Assembly: GCF_010993965.1 (NCBI RefSeq)
Contig: NZ_WIXM01000017.1
Location: 1 to 64,000, forward strand
Direction of reading: 5' to 3'
Length of the DNA stretch: 64,000 nt
From: Gracilibacillus sp. YIM 98692
GTDB taxonomy: Bacteria > Bacillota > Bacilli > Bacillales > Amphibacillaceae
A program made the translations under genes and the position numbers. The notes beneath the pieces are model-generated. The model did no database searches, was not told where the DNA came from, and saw only the letters and a program-made list of their open reading frames with translations. Shown piece after piece: positions 8,836-18,753 of the stretch (its first letter is position 1; each line of letters opens with the position of its first letter).

Positions 8836-10638
8836 ATGTGCGGAATAGTAGGATATATTGGGGAAGAAAATTCGAAAGACATTTTATTAAACGGGTTAGA
8901 AAAATTAGAATACCGTGGATATGATTCAGCTGGTATTGCTGTCTTAAATGATGCTGGTATGAACGTTTTTAAAGTAAAAGGTCGTATCGCAGCGCTTCGA
9001 GACCAAGTGGATGATGAGGTGCAAGCAACAATGGGAATTGGCCACACTCGCTGGGCGACTCATGGCGAACCGAGTGTTGATAATGCCCACCCACATCAAA
9101 GTCTATCCGAGCGTTTTACTTTAGTTCATAACGGGGTCATTGAAAATTATTATGAAATTCGCGATGAATATTTAAAAAATATGGATTTGAAAAGTGAAAC
9201 AGATACGGAAATTGTTGTGCAGCTGATTGAACAGTTATACGAAGAAGTCCATGATGTACAACAAGCTTTTCGACAAGCACTTTCTTTATTAAAAGGATCC
9301 TACGCTATTGCGTTAGTGGACAATGAAAATTCAGATATGATCTATGTAGCGAAAAATAAAAGTCCATTACTCGTAGGGCTAGGCGATGGGTTTAATGTAG
9401 TTGCTAGTGATGCAATGGCAACATTGAAGGAAACCGATCGTTATGTAGAGATCGAAGATAAAGAAATTGTTTTGGTGAAAAGAGATCAAGTCCAAATTCA
9501 AAAACTAGATGGCACAACAGTGGAACGTGAATCATATGTGGCGGAAATTGATGCAGCTGACACCGAAAAAGGAACATATCCGCACTTTATGTTAAAAGAA
9601 ATCGATGAGCAGCCGTTAGTGATTCGAAAAATTATTCAGGAGTATCAAGATAGTGATGATACGATCAAGTTAGACGAAGATATTCGAAAAGCGATGAAAA
9701 AGGCTGATCGTATTTATATCATTGCAGCAGGTACTAGTTACCACGCTGGACTTGTTGGAAAGCAATTTATTGAAAAGCTGGCAAACATCCCAGTAGAAGT
9801 GCATATTGCAAGTGAATTTTCTTATAATATGCCATTACTTTCTGAAAAACCGTTGTTTATTTATATTTCACAAAGTGGAGAAACAGCAGATAGTCGTTCG
9901 GTATTAGTGCAGACCAAACAATTAGGTCACCCGGCACTAACGGTTACGAACGTACCTGGTTCAACCCTTTCTCGTGAAGCAGACTATACCTTGCATTTAC
10001 ATGCAGGGCCAGAAATTGCTGTGGCCTCAACGAAAGCTTACACTGCCCAAATTGCCGTTCTAGCCATTTTAGCTGTAGATACAGCAAGAGCAAAAGGGGT
10101 AGAATTAGCGTTTGATCCATTACAGGAGTTAGGGATTGTAGCAAGTGCGATGGAATCCTTAACAGATCAAAAGGAATCGTTTGAGGTAATAGCAAAAGAT
10201 ATGTTTGAAACTACTCGAAATGCATTTTTCATTGGTAGAGGCATGGATTATTTCGTCGTTCAAGAAGCAGCGTTGAAGCTGAAAGAGATTTCCTACATCC
10301 AAGCAGAAGGATTTGCTGGCGGGGAACTAAAGCATGGTACGATTGCGCTTATTGAAGATGGTACTCCAGTTATTGCGATTTCCACGCAAGATAATGTGAA
10401 CTTATCGATCCGTGGTAATGTTCAAGAAGTAGCCGCGCGTGGGGCCAATGCATGTGTTGTAAGTATGAAAGGACTGGAGAAAGATGATGATTCATTCGTA
10501 CTTCCACAAGTACATGAACTGTTAACACCATTAGTAAGTGTGATTCCAATGCAATTACTAGCCTATTATGCGGCATTGCATCGAGATTGCGATGTGGATA
10601 AACCTCGTAACCTTGCAAAAAGTGTTACAGTAGAATAA
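8836..10638 (+). CDS. glmS: Glutamine-fructose-6-phosphate aminotransferase GlmS
   Basis: Makes glucosamine-6-phosphate from fructose-6-phosphate and glutamine, the first step of amino-sugar synthesis. The 600-residue protein has the N-terminal glutaminase domain beginning with the catalytic Cys2 (MCGIVGYIG), with GHTRWATHG and HNGVIENY, and two SIS isomerase domains (about 285-420 and 455-590) with SQSGETADS and the C-terminal [12 protein letters not shown]. The start follows AAAGGAGG. Control is by the ribozyme in its leader. Near the other end of the window lie nagA and nagB, which run the reverse flux. Confidence 0.97.
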   Translation: MCGIVGYIGEENSKDILLNGLEKLEYRGYDSAGIAVLNDAGMNVFKVKGRIAALRDQVDDEVQATMGIGHTRWATHGEPSVDNAHPHQSLSERFTLVHNGVIENYYEIRDEYLKNMDLKSETDTEIVVQLIEQLYEEVHDVQQAFRQALSLLKGSYAIALVDNENSDMIYVAKNKSPLLVGLGDGFNVVASDAMATLKETDRYVEIEDKEIVLVKRDQVQIQKLDGTTVERESYVAEIDAADTEKGTYPHFMLKEIDEQPLVIRKIIQEYQDSDDTIKLDEDIRKAMKKADRIYIIAAGTSYHAGLVGKQFIEKLANIPVEVHIASEFSYNMPLLSEKPLFIYISQSGETADSRSVLVQTKQLGHPALTVTNVPGSTLSREADYTLHLHAGPEIAVASTKAYTAQIAVLAILAVDTARAKGVELAFDPLQELGIVASAMESLTDQKESFEVIAKDMFETTRNAFFIGRGMDYFVVQEAALKLKEISYIQAEGFAGGELKHGTIALIEDGTPVIAISTQDNVNLSIRGNVQEVAARGANACVVSMKGLEKDDDSFVLPQVHELLTPLVSVIPMQLLAYYAALHRDCDVDKPRNLAKSVTVE

Positions 10639-10827
10639 TGTATTAATAATCTAGCTGCAAATGTGCTCACGTACAATATAGTTGGTAAACTAAAAAAGTT
10701 TAATTTAATATGGCGATATAAGGATTAAAGCTTTGTTTTAGGAAAAATTATCATAAACATGCCAGCTTTTTTCGGAGTGGTATAGATGATTATGTCTAAC
10801 AGAAGTTTAACAATGATATTTTTAACT

Positions 10828-10863
10828 AAAAGTCCCTTGAGAATTTTCTTAAGGGACTTTTTG
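10828..10863 (+). terminator. Terminator in the glmS-rhamnosidase gap
   Basis: AAAGTCCCTTGAGAA and TTCTTAAGGGACTTT pair almost fully, followed by a T-run. It probably ends the glmS transcript although it lies 190 nt after the stop. Confidence 0.85.
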
Positions 10864-10963
10864 TATTTCTAGAACCCTAGAAAGAAATACCTTTGACTGT
10901 TGGTCTATTAAGGTACTAACGTTTTATGAACATTCTTATGTTTTAAGAATTTAAAATTAGCGT

Positions 10964-10997
10964 GCAGAGGATTTCTAATATATCCTCTGCTCTTTTT
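10964..10997 (+). terminator. Second terminator-like hairpin in the glmS-rhamnosidase gap
   Basis: GCAGAGGAT and ATCCTCTGC form a perfect 9-bp stem followed by TCTTTTT. I see no gene between the two terminators, so the second may end read-through or an unseen short transcript. The rest of the 10639-11127 gap holds nothing else I recognise. Confidence 0.75.
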
Positions 10998-11127
10998 AAA
11001 TAAAAGTTTTTCGACTCTGTATTGTCTATATAACCATGTTAATATGTCTGGATTACCTATCTTGTAGTTGTATAATAAATACTATAATTTATTTAGAGGA
11101 GTTTTTATCTCTTGAGGAGGGAAAGGT

Positions 11128-14100
11128 TTGAATACACAAAAGGATAATTTAAAGAGCAAGGTAAAGATTAATAACTTGAAAGTTGAAAATGCATATAACC
11201 CACTGGGCGTTGACGCAGAAAAGCCACGATTTAGTTGGATGATGGAATCAGATTTACATGGGCAAAAACAAACTGCTTATCAAATTCTTGTTGCGTCAAG
11301 TCCTTCACAATTAAGTGAAATTAGTGCAGATATATGGGACAGCGGTAAAGTCGTATCAGATGTCTCTGTAGCCATTAAATATAATGGTGATACCCTTGAA
11401 CCATCAACGAAATATTATTGGACTGTTATTGTATGGAATCAAGATGACAAACCGATTCTGGCTCAAGAAAATGCTTATTTTGAAACAGGTCTTAAAAGTA
11501 TGGATGGAAATAAAGGCTGGAGTGGCGCCAAATGGATTTCGATGGATGGAAAAGATGCTAATAGTCATGGTGCGCCTTTGCTCAGAAAGCAAGAGAAGCT
11601 ATACGGAACGGTTAAAAGAGCAAGGCTATATATATCCGCATTAGGAGTCTATGATGCATATATAAATGGACAAAAACTTGGAATTATTCATGAAGGTAAT
11701 GAGAGTCCTACAATGGAATTTATGCCTCCAGGATGGACGAATTATGATTCCAATATAAATTATATGACCTATGATGTAACTCCTTATATGAAAGATGACG
11801 TTGTAACCCTTGCTGCCGTACTGGGAAATGGCTGGTGGAATTCTCGTATTTCAAAGGGAAGAGAACCGGATGGCCTAACAAATTATTATTCGGATGAAGG
11901 GAATGAACTCGCTTTATTTGCTAAGTTATTCATTACTTATGAAGATGAATCTGTTCATTCGGTGGTAACGGATATTAATTCTGGTTGGAAGGCAGCAGAT
12001 TCTGGTCCAATACGCTCAGACGATATATATGATGGAGAAATATATGATGCAACAATGGAGATTCAGGGCTGGAATGATACCGGGTTTGATGACTCAGAAT
12101 GGAATGATGTGAAAGAACATGATTTTACAAAGGCATTCCCGAATGCAACCGTTACTGCATTTAATGGTGATACAGCACAGGTTATCGATGAATTAGATCA
12201 ATTCCCTCAATCTATTACTTATTACAATGATGTAATCAATAAAGACTCTAGCAAAAATGGACGAGGAGCTATTGATATTGATTCCAAACGGACAATTCTT
12301 GATTCAGAGCGAGCGAAAGAGTGTGATGTCACAATCTCTGATGAGGATACTGTTATTTTTGACCTTGGTCAAAATATGGTAGGAGTTCCGAAAATTACTG
12401 TTCAAGGAGAAAAAGGAAGTCAAATTAAATTACGATTTACTGAGATGTTAAATGACGATAGTGAAGGGGCTGATGGTCCTCAAGGCTCAATATATACAGC
12501 AAGCTTACGGTCAGCAAAAGTAACAGATTATTACACGCTAAAGGGAGATGCAGAAGGGGAAACCTACCAGCCTACCTTAACATTTCATGGTTTTAGGTAT
12601 GTTGAAGTTACCGTGGTTTCACCGAATACTTCCGTCCATCTTAAAAGCTTAATCGGTAAAGTTGTAATGTCTGCACTTGAGGAAACCGGAAGTATTGTTA
12701 CATCACACCAAGAAGTCAATCAACTGTTTTCCAATATTATGTGGGGGCATAGAGGCAATTATCTATGGATTCCAACGGATTGCCCACAGAGAGATGAAAG
12801 GGTTGGTTGGTCAGGGGACACACAGCTTTTTGCAAACACTGCTTTATACAATATGGATGCAGCTATTTTCTTGGAGAATTGGATGGAGATGCTTACAGAC
12901 TCTCAAGAAGCATATGGCGAGGGAAACTTTCATTCCGCTTCACCTAGTGGGAGGTACTCAGATTTCATGGGTGTTGTTGGAAATGGTGGTTGGGCTGATG
13001 CTGGTGTCGTTGTTCCTTGGACGGTATGGCAGATGACTGGTGATACGACGATTATCGAAAAAAACTATCATGCCATGAAAAAGTTTATGGATTGGATCTA
13101 CAGTCAAACAGGTGAAACATATAGAGGACCAGGTAGTATAGGAGATTGGTTGAATTTTGAGGGGACAGCTAAAGAGCTTATGAGTGACGCTTATTATGCT
13201 TATGATGCGAAACTAATGGAGAAAATGTCATTAGCCATTGGTAAACAAGAGGAAGCAAATAAATATAGTAAGTTGTTTGAAAGGATTAAAAAAGAATTTA
13301 TAAAGAATTATATTGTAATAGATAACAATGGGAAATTAACATTGAAGTCTACTAATGGGTCGCCTTTTAATATGCCCAATTTTTATTCTTCTGCAGATGT
13401 AGAAGATAATAGTCAATGTGCACTGCTTTGGAGTTTAAAGCTAGAGCTGTATGAGAACGAAGACCAGAAGCAGCAAATGGTTGATTTACTTGTTGAAAAT
13501 ATAAAAAATGATGAAGACTACAAGCGGACACATCCAGATAGCAATCGTGTGAATTATGCCGAAAATACGTTGTCCGTTGGGTTTCTTGGAGTAAATGTGA
13601 TTGCTCCGGTTCTTTCAGAGGTAGGTCATTCGGAAGTTGCATATTCACTATTGTTACAGGATCAAATGCCTTCATGGTTATACTCCGTGAAAAATGGAGC
13701 AACAACGGTTTGGGAACGTTGGAATTCTTACTCGGTAGAGGATGGCTTTGGCGACGTAGGCATGAATTCATTTAATCACTATGCTTACGGAGCAATTGCC
13801 GAATGGATGTACAAGTATATGGCGGGCATTTCAAATGACGAGGCACGACCTGGCTTTAAACACATTCATTTACAACCAAATATTGATCAGAATAAGCGTC
13901 TTACTTCAGTAAGTGGAGAGTACAAGTCCCTCTATGGCACCATAAAAAGTGAATGGAAGATGAAAGGCGATACGCTTCATTATAATGTTTCCATTCCTGC
14001 AAATACCACTGCAACAGTTTGGATGCCTACTAGTGATCAGAATACAGTAAAAGTAGGTGGGAAACTAGTTAGAGAGCATAATGAAATGGAAGTTATTGAT

Positions 14101-14187
14101 TATAAGGATGGGAAAGCAATTCTTAAAATAGGATCAGGAAATTATGTGTTTGAGTCAACTATACAGAACACTAAAGAAAATAATTAA
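11128..14187 (+). CDS. Alpha-L-rhamnosidase, GH78
   Basis: A 1019-residue GH78 enzyme that removes terminal alpha-L-rhamnose from plant glycosides or pectin fragments. The N-terminal part (NPLGVDAEKPRFSWMM, about 24-40) and the following beta domains are family-typical. The (alpha/alpha)6 catalytic domain starts near residue 520, with the acidic motif TDCPQRDERVGWSGD near 550-564, GDWLNFEG near 672 and a C-terminal beta domain. There is no signal peptide, so it acts in the cytoplasm on imported glycosides. It starts with TTG, supported by a strong GAGGAGG site 7 nt upstream. No rhamnose catabolic gene or dedicated transporter is adjacent, which is unusual for this enzyme. Confidence 0.9.
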   Translation: MNTQKDNLKSKVKINNLKVENAYNPLGVDAEKPRFSWMMESDLHGQKQTAYQILVASSPSQLSEISADIWDSGKVVSDVSVAIKYNGDTLEPSTKYYWTVIVWNQDDKPILAQENAYFETGLKSMDGNKGWSGAKWISMDGKDANSHGAPLLRKQEKLYGTVKRARLYISALGVYDAYINGQKLGIIHEGNESPTMEFMPPGWTNYDSNINYMTYDVTPYMKDDVVTLAAVLGNGWWNSRISKGREPDGLTNYYSDEGNELALFAKLFITYEDESVHSVVTDINSGWKAADSGPIRSDDIYDGEIYDATMEIQGWNDTGFDDSEWNDVKEHDFTKAFPNATVTAFNGDTAQVIDELDQFPQSITYYNDVINKDSSKNGRGAIDIDSKRTILDSERAKECDVTISDEDTVIFDLGQNMVGVPKITVQGEKGSQIKLRFTEMLNDDSEGADGPQGSIYTASLRSAKVTDYYTLKGDAEGETYQPTLTFHGFRYVEVTVVSPNTSVHLKSLIGKVVMSALEETGSIVTSHQEVNQLFSNIMWGHRGNYLWIPTDCPQRDERVGWSGDTQLFANTALYNMDAAIFLENWMEMLTDSQEAYGEGNFHSASPSGRYSDFMGVVGNGGWADAGVVVPWTVWQMTGDTTIIEKNYHAMKKFMDWIYSQTGETYRGPGSIGDWLNFEGTAKELMSDAYYAYDAKLMEKMSLAIGKQEEANKYSKLFERIKKEFIKNYIVIDNNGKLTLKSTNGSPFNMPNFYSSADVEDNSQCALLWSLKLELYENEDQKQQMVDLLVENIKNDEDYKRTHPDSNRVNYAENTLSVGFLGVNVIAPVLSEVGHSEVAYSLLLQDQMPSWLYSVKNGATTVWERWNSYSVEDGFGDVGMNSFNHYAYGAIAEWMYKYMAGISNDEARPGFKHIHLQPNIDQNKRLTSVSGEYKSLYGTIKSEWKMKGDTLHYNVSIPANTTATVWMPTSDQNTVKVGGKLVREHNEMEVIDYKDGKAILKIGSGNYVFESTIQNTKENN

Positions 14188-14225
14188 TTTTTCTAAATGA
14201 TATTATCTTTATCCCGTATTAGGTT

Positions 14226-14270
14226 AAAGCTGAGGTAATGATTGAAATTACCTCAGCTTTTTCTTTTTTT
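14226..14270 (+). terminator. Terminator after the rhamnosidase gene
   Basis: AAAGCTGAGGTAAT and ATTACCTCAGCTTT form a 14-bp perfect stem followed by TTCTTTTTTT. Confidence 0.93.
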
Positions 14271-14393
14271 AATTTCTATTATGTGCTTTACTTTTGGGAT
14301 AACTTATGTTAATAAAAACTCATAACTTTTTTTATTGAATGTTTTTATGCTAAAGAATATACAAAAATATAAAATATAGTAATCAATTGGATA

Positions 14394-14441
14394 TTGAAAG
14401 GGGTTTCGTTTAATGTTATAATTCATTTCGTAAACGTTTAC
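14394..14441 (+). promoter_or_regulatory. Promoter and self-operator of the LacI regulator
   Basis: TTGAAA (14394-14399), a 17-nt spacer and TATAAT (14417-14422) form a near-consensus sigma-A promoter. The perfect palindrome GTAAACGTTTAC (14430-14441) lies at the expected transcription start. Very similar GTAAACGTTTTC sites occur at 15481 and 15632. Confidence 0.75.
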
Positions 14442-14465
14442 TACAAAAAGCAGGAGAGAAGAATC

Positions 14466-15464
14466 ATGGTAGCAACAATTAAAGATGTAGCAAAAGCGGC
14501 AAACGTCTCCATTGCAACTGTATCACGAATACTGAATAATCAGCCTGGATATTCAGGGGAAACGAAAACAAAAGTAGTACAAGCCATAAAAGAACTTGGA
14601 TATCAACCAAATGCTGTAGCAAGGGGACTAATTAATAAAAAGACCCAGACTATCGGTGTATTGTTTCCAGATATATCAAGCATGCTTTCTTCTGCAGTTT
14701 TAGGAGGGATTGAGGAGGTAACACATGAACATGGAAATAGTGTGATTGTCTGTCATACAGCAGGAAATAAAGCGATGAAATATATACAGCTTTTAAGAGA
14801 AAAAAGAGTGGATGCCATTCTTTGGGTCAGTGAAGCTATGCGCGAGGAATACTATCAGGCTTTATTAAATATGAATATTCCAGTTGTGCTTATTTCAACT
14901 GAATCCAATCGTTTTCAGTTTCCATATGTAAAGGTAAATGACAAGAGTGCCTCATTTAGTGCAACGGAGTACATGATTAACCATGGTCATCAAAAAATTG
15001 GGATGATTAGTGGACCAAAAGAAGACTTAATATCAGGTTTTCCAAGGTATGAAGGTTATAAGCTGGCGTTAAATGAATACGGCATAGAAATGAAAGAAGA
15101 GCAAGTTGTCTTTAGTAATGGATTCGATTACGACAATGGAAAGAAAAGTTTTAAAAAACTTATTAATAAATTTCCAGATATTACCGGCGTTGTGGCGGCT
15201 AGTGATGAAATGGCAATTGGAGCTATTGCTTCTGCTTACAAGTTAGGGATCACTGTACCAGCCGATTTATCTATTATAGGTTATGATAATTTAAAACTTG
15301 CAGAGATGGCTGTTCCTCCTCTGACAACTGTAGCACAACCGTTAAATGATCTAGGACAAACAGGAGCAAAAATGCTTTTTGAAATGCTTGAAACAGGCGA
15401 AAAAGCAAGTAATATTATTTTACCGCATTCAATAGTTGAAAGAGAATCAGTGCGATCTGTGTAA
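14466..15464 (+). CDS. LacI-family repressor of the isomalto-oligosaccharide operon
   Basis: A 332-residue LacI/GalR regulator. The HTH (about 4-24) reads ATIKDVAKAANVSIATVSRILN, followed by the hinge and a periplasmic-binding-like effector domain (about 60-330) ending with FEMLETG and a typical C-terminus. I chose ATG 14466, with GGAGAG upstream, because the longer frame start at 14394 would place codons over the promoter and operator. It directly precedes a sugar ABC operon, and the same operator motif occurs in front of both transcripts, so autoregulation plus control of the operon is likely. The effector sugar is not visible from sequence. Confidence 0.88.
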   Translation: MVATIKDVAKAANVSIATVSRILNNQPGYSGETKTKVVQAIKELGYQPNAVARGLINKKTQTIGVLFPDISSMLSSAVLGGIEEVTHEHGNSVIVCHTAGNKAMKYIQLLREKRVDAILWVSEAMREEYYQALLNMNIPVVLISTESNRFQFPYVKVNDKSASFSATEYMINHGHQKIGMISGPKEDLISGFPRYEGYKLALNEYGIEMKEEQVVFSNGFDYDNGKKSFKKLINKFPDITGVVAASDEMAIGAIASAYKLGITVPADLSIIGYDNLKLAEMAVPPLTTVAQPLNDLGQTGAKMLFEMLETGEKASNIILPHSIVERESVRSV

Positions 15465-15480
15465 GTATTTTTTTAAACAC

Positions 15481-15492
15481 GTAAACGTTTTC
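15481..15492 (+). promoter_or_regulatory. LacI-type operator GTAAACGTTTTC, first copy before the importer operon
   Basis: It differs by one base from the palindrome at the regulator's own promoter, and lies just after the regulator's stop codon. Confidence 0.65.
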
Positions 15493-15631
15493 TAAAAAAT
15501 GAATTGTTATTAAAGTTATAGGACTTTAATAACAACTTTAAAATAAAAAATCACAAGGTTTAATGAAGAGTTTAGCTGATATAACAATACATTTATGATT
15601 TATAATGTGTGTATTTTTTTGTTTCATAAAC

Positions 15632-15643
15632 GTAAACGTTTTC
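15632..15643 (+). promoter_or_regulatory. LacI-type operator GTAAACGTTTTC, second copy
   Basis: Identical to the site at 15481 and 151 bp away, suggesting a repression loop. A TATAAT lies at 15601-15606 but its -35 is poor. Confidence 0.65.
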
Positions 15644-15694
15644 TATGTATATTTCTTTATAAGAGAAAGAGATTATTATTAGGAGGTAATTATA

Positions 15695-16942
15695 ATGAAA
15701 AAAAATAATGGGAAAATATTAACAAGTCTATTTTCATTGGCAGTAGGTGCAACATTACTCACCGGTTGTGGTGGTGGAGATGCTGGCGGCGAAGGTGGTG
15801 ACGTCCAATTAGAGTTGTTTTCAAACAAATCTGAGAATATGGAAACCTATGAAGGGTTAATTGCAGAGTTTGAAGAACAAAATCCAACGATTGATATTGA
15901 ATTAAATGCACCACCGGAAGCAGAAACCGTATTAAAGTCCCGTCTTACTAAAAATGACATGCCGGATTTAATGGCAATTGGTGGTAATGCAACTTATGGT
16001 GACCTAGCAGAAGCAGGAATTTTTAAGGATTTTTCTGGATCTGACTATTTAGAACAAATTCAACCGGCTTATATTGATATGATTAATAAGCTTGTAGGTG
16101 AAGAAACAGAAGGCACTTATGGTATTCCTTATGCAACAAATGCCAACACTGTTATTTATAACAAGGACAAATTAGAAGAGCTTGGTCTTGAAGTGCCTAA
16201 AACATGGGATGAATTTGTTAATGCTTTAGAAGAAGCAAAGGCAGCTGGTGAGATTCCAGTTCAATTTACATTAAAAGATGCGTGGACAGGAATGATTTCG
16301 TGGAATTCTGTTGCTGCAAACATACAACCTGATAACTTTGCTGCTAAGAAATCTGCTGGAGAAGCAAGCTTCCAAGAGCACTATTCAGAAGTAGCCGATA
16401 AAATGCTTACACTTGTAGAGTATGGTCACGATGATAATTTCGGTGTTGGATATAGCGATGGAAATACTGCATTTGGTAATGGGGAAGGGGTATTTTACTT
16501 CCAAGGTAACTGGGCTATTCCTGAAATTAAGAAAGCAAACCCTGATATTAATTTAGGTGTATTTCCAATGCCTGTAACTAATAATCCGGAAGAAAACAAA
16601 CTAGTTTCTGGTGTGGATGTATTATTTGCAATGAGCACTGAAACAGAACACGAAGAAGAAGCTAGAAAGTTTATTGAATTTCTACTAGAACAAGAAAAGG
16701 CAAAACAATACATTGATGAGCAGGCGGCATTTTCAGCTGTTAAGGGTGTGTTACAAGAAGACCCTGTAATGGAAGGAATTAAGCAAAACTTTGAGGAAGG
16801 AACGATTACAAGTTTCCCTGATCATTATTATCCAGCAGGTATGCAAGCTGCAAACTTAATTCAAGCTTTCTTAATTGAGAAGAACAAAGATGAGTTCTTA
16901 AAAAAATTAGATAATGAGTGGGACAAAGTAGAAAATAGGTAA
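15695..16942 (+). CDS. Sugar ABC transporter substrate-binding lipoprotein
   Basis: A 415-residue family 1 extracellular solute-binding protein. The signal peptide ends in the lipobox LTGC (Cys near residue 25), followed by a Gly-rich linker, so it is a lipoprotein outside the membrane. The mature part has the two-lobe features of MsmE/MalE-type proteins (YEGLIAEFEEQNP near 50, QGNWAIPEI near 270). It starts after TAGGAGG. It leads an operon with two permeases and two GH13 enzymes with Val200, so isomaltose, panose or isomalto-oligosaccharides are the likely cargo. A strong hairpin follows before the permease genes. Confidence 0.9.
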   Translation: MKKNNGKILTSLFSLAVGATLLTGCGGGDAGGEGGDVQLELFSNKSENMETYEGLIAEFEEQNPTIDIELNAPPEAETVLKSRLTKNDMPDLMAIGGNATYGDLAEAGIFKDFSGSDYLEQIQPAYIDMINKLVGEETEGTYGIPYATNANTVIYNKDKLEELGLEVPKTWDEFVNALEEAKAAGEIPVQFTLKDAWTGMISWNSVAANIQPDNFAAKKSAGEASFQEHYSEVADKMLTLVEYGHDDNFGVGYSDGNTAFGNGEGVFYFQGNWAIPEIKKANPDINLGVFPMPVTNNPEENKLVSGVDVLFAMSTETEHEEEARKFIEFLLEQEKAKQYIDEQAAFSAVKGVLQEDPVMEGIKQNFEEGTITSFPDHYYPAGMQAANLIQAFLIEKNKDEFLKKLDNEWDKVENR

Positions 16943-16949
16943 CCTTAAG

Positions 16950-16976
16950 TTAGGGCATCTTACCAAGGTGCCCTAA
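16950..16976 (+). other. Hairpin between binding-protein and permease genes
   Basis: TTAGGGCATCTT and AAGGTGCCCTAA form a 12-bp stem (one G-U pair) with the loop ACC and no T-run. It may protect the 3' end of the binding-protein mRNA, as known for malE-malF of E. coli. Comparable hairpins lie at 32839 and 44758. Confidence 0.65.
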
Positions 16977-17049
16977 ATCAAAATATTGAAGAGGTCACTT
17001 TTTCCGCTTACATTGTTGGATATGTTTCTTTAAAAAGGAGAGATTTTTT

Positions 17050-17913
17050 ATGCAAAAGCGACAAAATGCTTTTATTTTAATGACAATACCTGCATTAGCC
17101 CTTTTTTTTATATTTCATACTTTTCCTGTGCTTCAAGGGATTTTTTATAGTTTTACTGACTGGAAAGGGTATGGAGATTGGAATTTTGTAGGGTTCAAAA
17201 ATTATTTGAATGTTTTTCAAGATGGACGGGCATTGAGCGCTTATGGTTTCACCTTTCAATTTTCTATTGTCTCAACTATTCTTGTTAACATTTTTAGTCT
17301 AGTTGTTGCTATGGGATTAAATGCGAAAATCAAATTCCAGAAGACGCTTCGAGCCGTTTATTTTATGCCAAATATTTTAGGTATCTTAATTGTTGGTTAT
17401 ATTTTTAATTTTATTTTTGCTCATTTTATTCCAGATATTGCTGAGAGTCTTGGAATAAACGCTTTATCAAAAAATATATTAGGGGATCCAGATCTTGCTT
17501 GGGTTGGCATTGTAATTATGGCAGTTTGGCAAGCAGTAGCATTTAATACGATTTTATATCTAGCTGGTCTTGTTACCATTTCTGATGATTTATATGAAGC
17601 AGCAAGTATTGACGGTGCGGGTCCTTGGAAGAAATTTTGGGCTATTACATTTCCATTAATTGCTCCATTCTTTACCATTAACATGGTACTGGCAATGAAA
17701 AACTTCTTGATGGTATTTGATCATATCATTGCATTAACAGGTGGAGGACCTGGTCAATCAACTGAATCTATTTCTCTTTTAATTTACCGAGGAGGATTTG
17801 AAGGTGGAGAATTCGCTTATCAATCTGCAAATGCAGTCATTTATTTTATTGTGATTGTTATCATTTCGGTATTTCAGATTAGAGTACTGCAAAAAAGAGA
17901 GGTGGAAATGTAA
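17050..17913 (+). CDS. Sugar ABC permease, MalF/MsmF type
   Basis: A 287-residue integral membrane protein with six predicted helices and the MalF-family EAA loop (EAASIDGAGPWKKFWAITFP, about 182-201), which contacts the ATPase. The N-terminus (AFILMTIPALALFFIFHTFPVLQGIFYS and on) is typical of MsmF/UgpA-type permeases. Its stop codon overlaps the start of the next permease in TAATG. It pairs with the binding protein at 15695. No ATPase gene is in the operon. Confidence 0.92.
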   Translation: MQKRQNAFILMTIPALALFFIFHTFPVLQGIFYSFTDWKGYGDWNFVGFKNYLNVFQDGRALSAYGFTFQFSIVSTILVNIFSLVVAMGLNAKIKFQKTLRAVYFMPNILGILIVGYIFNFIFAHFIPDIAESLGINALSKNILGDPDLAWVGIVIMAVWQAVAFNTILYLAGLVTISDDLYEAASIDGAGPWKKFWAITFPLIAPFFTINMVLAMKNFLMVFDHIIALTGGGPGQSTESISLLIYRGGFEGGEFAYQSANAVIYFIVIVIISVFQIRVLQKREVEM

Positions 17914-18731
17914 TGAATCGTCAAACAAATTGGTTAATTACGACGTTGTTGATTTTGGGGTCTATTCTAATACTTTTGCCGCTATATTTGACTATCACTA
18001 TTGCACTTAAAACCCCGAATGAGTTGTCAAAGTCTTTACTAGCTCTCCCTGAAGAATGGCGTTTTCAAAACTTTTTAGAAGCGATAGAAATAACCAATTT
18101 TTTTAATGCACTAACTAATAGTATGATCATTACGATTTTTGTAGTAATTTTTACACTTTTGACCAATTCCATGGTTGCCTATGCTATTGCGAGAAATATG
18201 CATAAAAGATTTTATAAGTTTTTGTTTTACTATTTTGTAAGTGCTATGTTCGTTCCATTTCCTATAATGATGCTTCCAATTGTTAAACAGACGAGCAGTT
18301 GGGGAATGGATAATATCGCTGGTCTGATTTTATTGTATATTGTTTACGGTCTTGCTTTTAATGTGTTTATCTATGTGGGTTATATTAAATCCATTCCGAA
18401 ATCGCTGGAAGAAGCCGCTATTATTGATGGAGCAAGTACATGGCAGGTTTTCTGGAAAGTTATTTTTCCGCTATTAGCCCCAATGAATGCTACGGTTGGT
18501 ATATTAACAACACTTTGGGCGTGGAATGATTTTATGTTACCGCTAATTATATTGAGTGATCGAGATCAAGCGACTTTACCACTTGTTCAATATTTATTCC
18601 AATCTCAATTTAGTACAGACTATAACCTGGCATTTGCCTCTTATTTAATGGCTTTAGCCCCAATGATCATTGTCTATATCTTTGCGCAGAAGTGGATTAT
18701 TAGTGGGGTAACTAAAGGTGCAATAAAGTAA
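17913..18731 (+). CDS. Sugar ABC permease, MalG/MsmG type
   Basis: A 272-residue permease with six predicted helices and the EAA loop EEAAIIDGASTWQVFWKVIF (about 168-187). It forms the heterodimeric channel with the protein of 17050 and is coupled to it by a one-base TAATG overlap. It is followed 22 nt later by the first GH13 gene. Confidence 0.92.
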   Translation: MNRQTNWLITTLLILGSILILLPLYLTITIALKTPNELSKSLLALPEEWRFQNFLEAIEITNFFNALTNSMIITIFVVIFTLLTNSMVAYAIARNMHKRFYKFLFYYFVSAMFVPFPIMMLPIVKQTSSWGMDNIAGLILLYIVYGLAFNVFIYVGYIKSIPKSLEEAAIIDGASTWQVFWKVIFPLLAPMNATVGILTTLWAWNDFMLPLIILSDRDQATLPLVQYLFQSQFSTDYNLAFASYLMALAPMIIVYIFAQKWIISGVTKGAIK

Positions 18732-18753
18732 TTAATTGTTAGGAGTGTTATCA

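Noticed and set aside
12677-13036. A 119-codon frame inside the rhamnosidase gene
   Set aside because: It is an out-of-frame shadow of the GH78 catalytic domain, which is unbroken in its own frame.
14394-14465. A 24-residue N-terminal extension of the LacI regulator
   Set aside because: The extra codons cover a near-consensus promoter and the GTAAACGTTTAC operator; ATG 14466 has a good ribosome site and the family's usual start.
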